Shown here: in pieces, positions 1 through 9,100 of the stretch
Position numbering within the stretch: position 1 is the first letter of the stretch
Layout of the letters: every line of letters starts with the position of its first letter
Assembly (NCBI GenBank): GCA_002373165.1
Contig: DFJS01000033.1
Coordinates: forward strand, 1-19,399
Direction of reading: 5' to 3'
DNA: 19,399 nt
Source of the DNA: Ruminococcus sp. UBA3665
GTDB taxonomy: Bacteria; Bacillota; Clostridia; Oscillospirales; Ruminococcaceae
Made by a program: the position numbers and the translations under genes
Notes under the pieces: model-generated
The model's input: only the letters and a program-made list of their open reading frames with translations
What the model was told of the DNA's origin: nothing
Database searches by the model: none

Positions 1-2309
1 ATGCCGAGCCATACCGTCACAAACAATTCTGCTTCATTGCCTTCACATAGCTGTTCGTTGACATCATGCAGAATTTCGGACGGTGTACCGCCCATCTGCG
101 CCCGGTTCTTGATGAGTGTTTTGGAAATCACCATGAACAATGCCGCCGGAACACCCTTGCCGGATACATCCGCAATGACAAGTGCCAGATGATCATCATC
201 AATCAGGAAGAAATCATAAAAATCTCCGCCGACTTCTTTAGCCGGATTCATTGTGGCATACAGGTCAAATTCTTTTCTGCCGGGGAAAGCCGGGAAGATA
301 CGCGGCAGCATATCGGCCTGAATCTGCGTAGCAACGTTGAGTTCTGCGCCGATGCGTTCTTTTTCGGCCGTGACACGGGTCAGATTTTCGATATACAAAG
401 TCAGTTGTTCCGCCATATGGTTGACACCGACAGCGATAGTTCCGATTTCGTCTTTGCTGTATTTTGTCACACGCTGTTCTAAATCACCGCCGGAAATGGC
501 TTCAATGACCTTGCTGGTGCGCCGTAAACTAAGATTGATAAAATGAGATAAGAGAGCCAGCAAAGCCGTTGTGACGACTAGCAAGATAATTCCCTGCCAA
601 AACAGACTTTTTTGCAGTTCTGCAATTTGTGCTTGTAGTGCATAATCATACTGACATACATATAAAACCGCTTTTAACTCTCCTGCATTATCACGGAGCA
701 GACGCAGTGCCGTCACCGTGATGTCATTTCCAAATTTGCTGGCGATTTCGCCTTTTCCTGCCAGAATATCGGGATTTTCCGTAGGAGAATAGCGTTCCAG
801 ATAGGCATCTATACTGCCCGCAAGCGTACTGCACAGCGGATATACTTGGAAACTGCCGTTAGAATAGAGAATTGGCGACTGTCCTTCTTCACTATAAAGA
901 TATAAGTTCACTTCTGTTTCATCCAACCCACTCGTGATGGCATCCATCTGCATTTGCAGGGTTTCAAAATTGCCGTTTTCATAATCGACAGTACCTGTCA
1001 GGGAATTGATGAGGTTCATATCAATTTGATTGCCTGCCAGCTCTGCAATGGATTGGATATTAGCTGTGGTATTATCATAATAGGTTTCTTTCAGCCTTGT
1101 AAGCGAAGTGAACAGCATTATTACAAAAGCAATGGTAACAACCGGAAGGATGGTAAACATCATTTTCGACAGTACCGAAAAATGCCAGTGCATCAGCGAG
1201 CCAATCACAAAAACGACCCCTGTCACAATCAGGAACAAAACTGCAATTGTCGCAAGGATGCCGACAATCATCTGTAACACATAAGCTGTCGGCATCTGAT
1301 AACCGTCACGCAGAGAAATAACATCATAGTTATCGGGAGCATTGATAATCAAGCATTCCTTTGCATACTGCATCATGGGCTTACCATACCGAATACAGAA
1401 AGTATTCAAAAAGCCTTCGTTAGACCAGAAGGTAATATTTTCTTTACTGGTGGGGTCATATTCCATGCCGAAATAATCACTTAACATGGCATATACGGAA
1501 GCTTTTCCGTTTTTCATGGAATAAATACGGTCACAATACCCTAAAGAAGAACAATAAATTTCATTGTTTTCTTCCGCTGCCATATAAGGGATAATGCCTG
1601 TATCAAGGGTATACTCCGTGCGGAAGAGTTCTTCTGTTTGTCCGTTCTTATCCACACGCAGACAGCGACCGTCCGCATAAGTCACACAATAGGAATTGGT
1701 ATCCAAGTTGGGATTGACTGCAACGATTCTTTCACAACTAACAGCGGTAACTTGCTGTTCTGCACCAGTCTGCCGGTCAATGCGATAAAATGCAATCTGC
1801 TGACTTGTAACATCCATTCGTACAAAATAAACATTCTGTTCATCCGCACCGCCAAAATAGCAATCGCCTTGGTGTGTTTCATCTACATCAGGTTCATATT
1901 GTACTGTCAGATTTCCAGAACTGTCATATTCCAGTATCTGCATAGAGAGAGAAGCATACCAATCCTGTAGCAGCACAAACGCATTTCCCTGCGTATCCAG
2001 ATAACAGCTTTGTACATACCAGAATGTTTCTGCATCCTGATTCATGTCATAGATTGTTTTCTGCCATTTGATACGATTGGTTTCTCTGTCAATCAGACAG
2101 ACGGCATTTCCAAGATGATTGACAAGGAGTGTCTGTCCGTCCGCTGACATATCCATTGTTGTTGCTTGTGGGTACAGATGCAGAATACCGCCAGTTGCGG
2201 AAAATTGCTGATATGCCGGAAGCACCAGCAGCAGCGTCAGAAGTGCCGCCGCTGCCAGCATTGCCAAACCAGCAGAAAGTTTATTTTTCAGGAATTTTAT
2301 CTTTTTCAT
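1..2309 (-). CDS. Membrane-bound SpoIIE/PP2C-type serine phosphatase with HAMP domain (C-terminus cut by window edge)
   Basis: Translating the minus strand from the ATG at 2309 gives at least 769 residues with no stop before the window edge, so roughly the last part of the phosphatase domain is missing. Seen in order: a membrane span at about 11-31; an extracytoplasmic region to about 333 that looks like beta-propeller strands (DMSADGQTLLVN, then CLIDRETNRIKW); spans at about 336-361 and 376-400; a second extracytoplasmic region to about 568; a span at about 570-592; a HAMP domain at about 590-640; and a SpoIIE domain from about 648. The PP2C metal-binding motifs are present: GGDFYDFF with D696 and D699, and DVSGKG with D714. 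Such enzymes dephosphorylate a STAS anti-sigma antagonist in response to signals. The gene overlaps the STAS gene by ATGA, so the two are translationally coupled. The family call is firm; the signal sensed is unknown. Confidence 0.93.
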   Translation of the reverse strand, partial: MKKIKFLKNKLSAGLAMLAAAALLTLLLVLPAYQQFSATGGILHLYPQATTMDMSADGQTLLVNHLGNAVCLIDRETNRIKWQKTIYDMNQDAETFWYVQSCYLDTQGNAFVLLQDWYASLSMQILEYDSSGNLTVQYEPDVDETHQGDCYFGGADEQNVYFVRMDVTSQQIAFYRIDRQTGAEQQVTAVSCERIVAVNPNLDTNSYCVTYADGRCLRVDKNGQTEELFRTEYTLDTGIIPYMAAEENNEIYCSSLGYCDRIYSMKNGKASVYAMLSDYFGMEYDPTSKENITFWSNEGFLNTFCIRYGKPMMQYAKECLIINAPDNYDVISLRDGYQMPTAYVLQMIVGILATIAVLFLIVTGVVFVIGSLMHWHFSVLSKMMFTILPVVTIAFVIMLFTSLTRLKETYYDNTTANIQSIAELAGNQIDMNLINSLTGTVDYENGNFETLQMQMDAITSGLDETEVNLYLYSEEGQSPILYSNGSFQVYPLCSTLAGSIDAYLERYSPTENPDILAGKGEIASKFGNDITVTALRLLRDNAGELKAVLYVCQYDYALQAQIAELQKSLFWQGIILLVVTTALLALLSHFINLSLRRTSKVIEAISGGDLEQRVTKYSKDEIGTIAVGVNHMAEQLTLYIENLTRVTAEKERIGAELNVATQIQADMLPRIFPAFPGRKEFDLYATMNPAKEVGGDFYDFFLIDDDHLALVIADVSGKGVPAALFMVISKTLIKNRAQMGGTPSEILHDVNEQLCEGNEAELFVTVWLG

Positions 2310-2605
2310 TCTTCTACATTCAGGATGTCGATAAAGCCAGTCACATCAAAAATTTCCATAATCTCCTCATTCGCATGGCGGATGACCATTTCTCCCTGCT
2401 TGTTCATGACCTTCTGTGCCGAAAGCAGCACGCGCAGTCCGGCAGAAGAAATATATTCCAGGGCAGAAAAATCGAAAATCAATTCTTCCACATCCGCAAT
2501 ATCAGTGCGGATTTCTTTTTCCAGCTGGGGAGCGGTTGTAGTATCAAGACGGCCTTCCAGAACGATTTCAAGTCTGCTGCCCTCTGCACGTTTTGTGATT
2601 GTCAT
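2306..2605 (-). CDS. STAS-domain anti-sigma-factor antagonist (RsbV/SpoIIAA-like)
   Basis: This 99-residue protein is a single STAS domain, the usual length for the family. The motif YISSAGLRVLL at 51-61 matches the phosphorylation loop of SpoIIAA, and by alignment S54 corresponds to SpoIIAA Ser58. In known systems the unphosphorylated antagonist binds an anti-sigma kinase and frees a sigma factor, and a PP2C phosphatase reactivates the phosphorylated form. The coupled downstream phosphatase fits that job. An AAGGAGG site at 2615-2621 lies 9 nt upstream of the ATG. The partner RsbW/SpoIIAB-type kinase is not in the window, so the output could be a sigma factor or another STAS-linked target. 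Confidence 0.95.
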   Translation of the reverse strand: MTITKRAEGSRLEIVLEGRLDTTTAPQLEKEIRTDIADVEELIFDFSALEYISSAGLRVLLSAQKVMNKQGEMVIRHANEEIMEIFDVTGFIDILNVEE

Positions 2606-2640
2606 AAATTAGTTCCTCCTTAATTCATTTGAAATAGGTA

Positions 2641-2673
2641 ATTGTAAAATAAAGAAAATGGCTATTTTACAAT
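2641..2673. repeat. Perfect 11-bp inverted repeat upstream of the STAS gene, candidate operator
   Basis: ATTGTAAAATA (2641-2651) is matched exactly by its reverse complement at 2663-2673, with an 11-nt spacer, so the two half-sites are centred 22 bp apart. It lies 36 bp upstream of the STAS start codon, where a promoter is expected. The minus strand there has only weak TAAAAT and TACAAT -10-like boxes, both within the repeat arms. A repressor or activator dimer site is the simplest reading; an A/T-rich hairpin is the alternative. Confidence 0.5.
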
Positions 2674-2694
2674 GCAAATAAAGTTTAAAAACTA

Positions 2695-2723
2695 CTGACT
2701 TTTCTCCGTTTTTGTGGTATAAT
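2695..2723 (+). promoter_or_regulatory. Extended -10 promoter for the small membrane-protein gene
   Basis: TATAAT at 2718-2723 is preceded by TG at 2715-2716 (the TGnTATAAT extended -10). A 4/6 -35 box, CTGACT, lies at 2695-2700 with the ideal 17-bp spacing. Transcription would start near 2730, about 40 nt before the ATG at 2771. Confidence 0.7.
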
Positions 2724-2770
2724 TAAAAGTGCAAAAGAAAACCATACCAACAAAAACAGGAGAAAAAATC

Positions 2771-2932
2771 ATGCAAAATAAATGTGTACAGCTGGAACTC
2801 AGCTGTGAAGATGTGATGAGTGCCATGGAAGAAAACGACTATAAATTGATAACTCTTCTTCTCATATTTCTTTCATCACTTCCTTTTACTATCTTGGCTC
2901 TGCATTTTGCAATCGCCTATCATTTGAAATGA
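2771..2932 (+). CDS. Small single-span membrane protein of unknown function
   Basis: This 53-residue frame starts at the ATG at 2771, preceded by CAGGAG about 8 nt upstream; an earlier in-frame GTG at 2729 lies at the transcription start and is not credible. The first 25 residues are hydrophilic and acidic (LSCEDVMSAMEENDYK) with two cysteines. Residues 26-49 form one hydrophobic helix (LITLLLIFLSSLPFTILALH), and the protein ends in YHLK. No family is recognised. It has its own extended -10 promoter, ends just before a GC-rich hairpin, and is convergent with the double-glycine peptide gene. By analogy with bacteriocin loci it could be an immunity peptide, or alternatively a small membrane toxin or regulator; nothing in the sequence decides between these. 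Confidence 0.6.
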   Translation: MQNKCVQLELSCEDVMSAMEENDYKLITLLLIFLSSLPFTILALHFAIAYHLK

Positions 2933-2933
2933 T

Positions 2934-2962
2934 GGCTCCTGCTACTTAATGCAGCAGGAGCC
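2934..2962. terminator. GC-rich hairpin between convergent genes
   Basis: GGCTCCTGCT (2934-2943) pairs fully with 2953-2962 around a 9-nt loop. It lies 2 nt after the stop of the plus-strand small gene and 7 nt after the stop of the minus-strand peptide gene, the usual place for a shared bidirectional terminator. Neither side has a clean T-tract, so termination may be inefficient, or the hairpin may mainly protect the 3' ends of the mRNAs. Confidence 0.55.
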
Positions 2963-2969
2963 GCTGTTG

Positions 2970-3137
2970 TCAGATGTTCTTCTTGGTGTCCTTGGAAATC
3001 GCAGTGGTCTTGTTGGTGGCTACTTTGCCGCGCATGGTACCGCCGGCCACTTCGTCCAGATCGTCATCATCCAGCTCCTGCACTTCTGCTTCGGAAGCTT
3101 TTTCTTCCAGAGCCTGATTTTTTTCCTTTTCAGCCAT
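2970..3137 (-). CDS. Double-glycine leader precursor peptide (putative pheromone or bacteriocin)
   Basis: The 55-residue product starts at the ATG at 3137, with a perfect AAGGAGG (3145-3151) 7 nt upstream. Residues 1-33 form a Glu/Asp-rich leader ending in ELDDDDLDEVAGG. The hydrophobic residues sit exactly at the positions recognised by C39 peptidases: V30 (-4), L27 (-7), L22 (-12), V19 (-15), with Gly-Gly at -2/-1. Cleavage after G33 would release a 22-residue core starting TMRGKVATNK and ending KKNI. It has six Lys/Arg and one Asp (net about +5), six Ser/Thr, no Cys and no aromatic residue. The gene lies 47 nt after the giant surface-protein gene and is probably the last gene of the exporter operon. 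Being hydrophilic and Cys-free, the core resembles a signalling peptide more than a pore-forming bacteriocin or lanthipeptide. The precursor call is strong; its role is inferred. Confidence 0.9.
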   Translation of the reverse strand: MAEKEKNQALEEKASEAEVQELDDDDLDEVAGGTMRGKVATNKTTAISKDTKKNI

Positions 3138-3184
3138 GGTAATTCCTCCTTTCGTGTTATTTTTGAAACAATCGGCATCAGCCG

Positions 3185-6100
3185 TTATTCCTCGTTCTTT
3201 TTCCGGCGCAGAATGCCAGATTTCACAACGGCAAACGCACCTGCAAGCATAGTCAGCAGGGATGCTGTCACTGTGAAAAGAGAATTCGGGGTATTATTGC
3301 CGGTCTGCGGCAGCTTGACTGCCTTGCCGTCGCTGTCAGTACCTTCTCCTGTAGTCGGGTCGATAGTGTAGACATCCAGCACACTGCCGTTTTCGTCCGT
3401 CATAGTGATGTCAAGTGTTCCGTCATCGTTCCGGATTGCCTGAGCTTCGGCAGGCTGGATATTATTAGCCTGACGATATGCTTCTTTTGCCCTGTTGCAG
3501 ATTTCATCCACATCGGCGATATATGCGGCTGTTTCTGTGGGGAGAGTTTCAGAGGGTTCGGAAGTATCGGGTTCAGAAGTATCGGGTTCAGAAGTATCGG
3601 GTTCCGTCGTATCAGGTTCCGTCGTTTCGGTAGATTCTACAACGCTTTCTAACACAGCTGTTCCGGAGGCACTGACTGTGACGACAGCTTCCACGGGGAG
3701 TACCATCGAAGCAGGCATCAGATGATAGTTATCTACTTCTTCAACGCCGCCTTCTTCATACAGAATGCTGGCAGAATCTGCCGGCATCAGATAGCCCTTG
3801 AATTTAGTTGTACCTGTTCCCAGCAGTCTGACCGTGCCGTCTGCATCGACAGAAGCGACCTGATCGGAAGCGGCCGTCCATACAAGCTTGGTGCGGTTGA
3901 CATACTCCGGAATATTCTGTGCAAGTTTTTCGCCGACAGCAAGATTCAGTGTTGAAACATCACCTGTATGGAGCAGTCTTTGTGCTTTCAGTTCTCCGTC
4001 TGTATTGAATGCACTGCACTGTACTGACACGTCGCTACGTGCTTTCAGATTGTTCATCAGCTCGACTTCCTCGGCGGAAGCTGTGAGTTCCACAGTACTG
4101 TAGGCCGGTTTGGAATTTGCAGCATTGGTATCCACATAGAACTGCATACTATCCACCAGAGTGCCGTCTTCCTCGGTACGGCTCTGGAATTTGGCAAAAT
4201 CGATTTCCACATTTGCTGAAAAATCAGCAGTTTCGTCGGGTTCCAATGCGGCAAGGGGCTGACTGCCGAGCTGTATTCTCTGGCCGTTTTCGTCCACATA
4301 GCCGTAGACAATCTGTGTTTCCTCGCTGTGCAGAAGGGAATTATTCTGAATCTGTGCAGACAATGCGATTTTTCCGCGTTCTGTGATTTGGCTGGAAAAT
4401 TCTTCCGCACACAGTTTTGCGGAAACAGAACCGTTCAGTTCCTGCGTGCCCAGCACGGTATCTCCGCTGCGGACGTACAGCGTGCCGGCATAGCTGCCGT
4501 CTTCATTCAGCGGCAGTGTCAGGCGTGTGGAATATACTTCGCCGCCGCTGAGGGTCAGAGGTTCTGCGGCAGTCTTGAATTCTTCCGCTTCCAGAGCAAC
4601 GCCATCGTCCTCTGTGATAGTTTCCTGTAACTGATAAGTAACCTGCGGTGCATTGGAAGCAGAAACTATCTCATCAGCTGCATTATGCAGTTCGACAACA
4701 ATATGATCTTTTGCTGTCAGACTGCGGTTAGCGACTGTAACATCCACATTGACAAGCGGCTGTTCGTCTTCCTTGATTTCTACAGAACCGACTTCGACAG
4801 ATTCTATTGCAAATTTATCAGACGGAATAATATGGAAGCTCTTCATCTGTGCAGATGCAGGGTCAGCTTCTCCATCGGCATTCAGTGTCAGGCAGTTTGC
4901 CAGAACATCCAGATTGCCGTCTTCGGTGACAATGCAGTCAAAATTCCTGATATACTGATCTATATCGTCAGTCAGCTGGACGGGCATACTTTTTTCGCCT
5001 GTAACGGTATCTTCACGAACCGCAAACAGCTGGAGCTCCTGTGTTTCGCGTTCTTCATCGCCGGACGGAACAAACTGTGTCCACACGATGTAGTTATAAT
5101 TACCCTGTTGCCGTACTTTAAAGGAAGTAATATCCTTTTGTTCATCATCCTGAGCATTCTGCCAGCCGGATGCGACAGTCTGAGCAGATTCATAGGCATT
5201 ATTTTCTTCTGAATAGGTTTTATTGATATAATAAAATGCCTGTCCGTCAGAAGTTTTGCCTTCCAGCAGATGATCAGAAACAAGACTGCTGATATTAATG
5301 CGCTTGACAACGCCGTTTTCCAGCCAGAACAGATAAGTTGCTTCTGTAGTGCCTTCACTGCCGGGGAGCGGCATCCGAACAAACTGGATATTGCTGATTT
5401 CTGCATTATTGCTGGTAATCTGAATAGGATAATGATATTCCTCATCATGCATGTTATAAATCTGCAAATAGAGATTCTGATCGCCTGTTTCCTGTGCCAT
5501 GCCGCCTTTATCCAGCGCATAGGCAAACAGACTAAGATGATTATAGGCAATGGCTGCGCCGTCTTTGACAGCGGCTTCACTCAGGTCAGTCTCTGTTATT
5601 TCGGCCGAAGTTCCCTCGGCCCAGTAGCCGAAATCATCAAGTTCTTCCGTGATTTCGACAGCAGGTGCAAGATCAAGGAATTCCTGGCCATACCAGTTTT
5701 CCAGATACTGATCATATTCCTCTTCGCCGACAGCTTCCAGTACATTTTCCCTGACACTGCCGGAATACTCCTCTGCCCATGTGTTATTTTTGAAATCATA
5801 AGTTCTGACAGCGATTAATTCATAAGGATTCAGGATATCGCCGACCACTTCGCCTTCTGTCTCGTCGCTGATTTCGTATTCGCTCTTAGTATAATACAGG
5901 CGCATATATTCCTGATCGCCGTCCTGATAATATACAATCTGCGGATTTGTATCAGAAACAGTATCTTCTTGTGTAGAACGGGTCAGCTGCATGATTTCGC
6001 CGGCAGTATTTGTTTCGGCATCAAAGAAACAGCCTGTCAGATCAAGAGCATTCAGAGAATCTGTTACAGTATCTGCTTCTGTGAGAATTCTGTCTGCATC

Positions 6101-9100
6101 GGACCATGCAATCAGCCAGCCCTTGCTTCCGGCCTGACAGATAGAGGGAAGCTGGTCGATTGTGCCGTCGTCTTCCAGCAGAACCGGCATTGACCAGGCA
6201 CTGCCGTCAAATACAGTATAATACGCTCCCAGAGCGTTCAGGGCATCCCGTCCGGGAACGGCATCCAGGAATACGGCCAGATATTTTCCGTTGCCCAGAT
6301 TCTGCATCCGGACGGCAGCGGTATCGGCAACGGCTTCTTTGAGGACGTTCTGCACAGAAGCATCTACGCCGCCGGGCTTTTGTTTAGGCCGCGGATAGCT
6401 GTTCCATACAGCTTCCTGTGCTGCGGAGAAATCGCTGATCTGCTTCATTGCTGTAGAAGTGAAAAGCATTTCTTCTTCTGAAGCTTCCTGCATTCTGGCC
6501 GGGAGCGACTTGGCATCGCTGCCATATTGCCATGCCCATGTTTTGGTCCACACGGGAATGCTGACAGTCAGAAGTTTCATAGCGATGGAAGGCGAAACAG
6601 AAATTGCACCAGTATGTGCCCAGCTCTTCCATTCTGAAAAATATGCTGAATGATGCGATACTTTGAGATCCAGACCGCCTTCTACACCAATGGCGGCTTT
6701 TCCGATGGTAGCGGCCACTTTGCCGTTAATGCCCATTACCATAGCAATATCGCCTTCGTTATAGATATCATTGGCAGCAAATAAATCAAATATGCTGGAG
6801 CTATTCATATACTGACGTGCATCCTCATCCGCATAGAAATGCCACCGTACGCCGGGAGAAGTATTATCAGACACATCGCCGGTATTGACTTTCAGATTGA
6901 CTTCCACATCGACAGGGCCAACTGTGAATTTCCATTGATTTTCATATTCTACTGCTGCATTGGCAATCAGATAGTAATCATTGAAAATCAATTCGCCTTT
7001 ATGCTTGGGGTCATCTGTCACAGCAATGCAGTCCATGATAACGCCTACTTTGAGACTCATAGAAAAATCATTGTCGGGGTCGTCGCCGAACAGTGAGATT
7101 TCATCATCATAGCCGGACAGCTCTGGAGTATAGTCGCCTGTCTTGATATCTGAAAAGCGTTCATCCAGATCCTGTTTCATTTCGTAGACAGCTTCGGCAT
7201 CTGTGAAGCCCTCGCCCATGCCCAGATACATCATCTGATGTGTTACGCCGTCATCATCCACATAGGGGCCGTAATCATTTGCCATAGCATCCAGTGCGGC
7301 ATCAAAGGCAATGCCAACGCCGCCGACGGCCTTTATAAAGACATTGTCATTTTCGTTCTTGATTCCGGGATAATTGAACGTATACAGACCGGACAGCTTT
7401 TCGATGACAACCACAGCCGTATGATGTTCATAATAGCCCTTGCCGTTTTTGTCGAACAGCTTGACCGTAAAGGAATCGCCGACTGCCAGACCGTCCTTGA
7501 CAGGATTGATATCCAGGCGCAGACTGCCGGAAGAATCAAATTTTACGGATTTTGTCATGCTGTCTTTGCGCTTGCCGGATTTGTCATAAATATAGAATTC
7601 TGCATGATCCGGCGCGGCACCGGCTTTTCCGGAGGCAGTCAGATACAAGTGATAGGTTGTATCCATCTGTGTGATTGTCGAAGTTGTTTTCTCGTTGGTG
7701 ACGCGCTGACCGTCTTTATAGACATCTGTATATTCATCATAAGTCATTTTGCTGCTTGTAACAGTCAGATTCTCAGAAGTGTTGACGTTGACGGTAAAAT
7801 TCTTGACCGCATTCTTGGAAATGGCAATGGAATCTACCGCACTAATCGTATCATAGCTGAGATATGCGCCGACATATTCGCCTTTGTTGAAATTGGCATC
7901 GACAGAATATTGTCCGTTATTATCAGTAGTTGTATCCACACCGCCGATGTTCACGCGGAATCCGACAGCCGGTACTTCTTTTACTTGATTACTGGTAGAA
8001 AACAGCAGTGCCTCTTTGGTCTTGACAGTGCCTGTTACACCTGCCATAGCCTGATCATCCTGCATTTCGACAAACTGATAATTGATTTCTGTATCTGCAA
8101 AAAACGGCTGGAATACATACGAATAGCCCCATACTGTCTTATATTGCTGATCTTTGTCCAGATAGGTCCACTTGACACGGGTGGACATGGGAATAATATT
8201 TCCGTTGCGGCTGTCGGTCAGGGTGTAACGATAGTCCTGTCCCATGACGGCATTCAGCAGATAATTTTTATTCATGGCCGTGACATCGTAGGATGTTCCT
8301 TTCAGAATGAAAGAAGACTGATACGTGCTGGTGTCGATGATGTCAGAAGGCTTGTCATAAGCCGCAAGCGTTACGGCACCGATGCCGGCATTGCCTGCTT
8401 TGACTTCGTCCGGCATGTAAGCAATTTTCAAAGTAGGATTCTGATAATATACTTTCAGATATTCCTGGTCATGACTTACCGAAACTGTGCCGGATTTGGA
8501 AGTATAATTTTTGATAGAAGTACGATTGTTTCCGTTCTTGTATTCGTGCGAAACGGAAGAAATAGAGAAATTCTGATTGCCTACTGTTCCGGCAGAAAAA
8601 TTGATTTTATCAATCTGTGTGCAGCTGAGTGTACCGCTGAAACCGGAGAAATTCACAAGTGAGGAATTCTGCGATTCAAAAGTCACTTTGGCACTTTTTA
8701 CGGAATACACAGGTTCAATCACGACTTTATATTTGGCACTTTCCAGTTTGGACTGGTACGAAGAGCGCAGGTTATCCAGCTCGTCATAGCTGATATAGCC
8801 GTCACTGGCGATGGAGGCAGAAATCTTAGTGCCGTTGATGTAGACATTATAACCTGTCAGTGTAATGCCGGCTCTCACGGTACCCGGCGAAATGGAAATA
8901 TTGCCGCTTGTATAGCTCATTGTTTTGTTTGCTGTCCATGATGTTGATGTCAGAGCAGAAACATTGGAAGTAGTATATTTTGTAGAGCTTGTATAGGTTT
9001 TGCTTGTAAAATTGGGATTGACATTTTTCATCTCAATCGTATAGCGTGGTCTGTAGACAGTAAAAGAATTAAGTTTATATTCTCCATTGCAGTTGAGGCC

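Noticed and set aside
2729..2770. Upstream GTG start extending the small plus-strand protein to 67 residues
   Set aside because: The GTG coincides with the predicted transcription start, leaving no ribosome site, whereas the ATG at 2771 has one at correct spacing.
2970..3137. Lanthipeptide or sactipeptide precursor
   Set aside because: The core has no Cys and no modifying enzyme is encoded in the window, so thioether crosslinks are not supported.
3561..3620. Short regular repeats considered as a CRISPR-like array
   Set aside because: The 15-bp units are head to tail with no spacers and encode an in-frame SEPDT protein repeat.
7238..8662. A 474-codon open frame on the plus strand, antisense to the giant surface-protein gene
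   Set aside because: It is opposite a coherent domain-rich protein, has no ribosome site, and its Ile/Cys/His-rich composition is typical of a frame read backwards from coding DNA.
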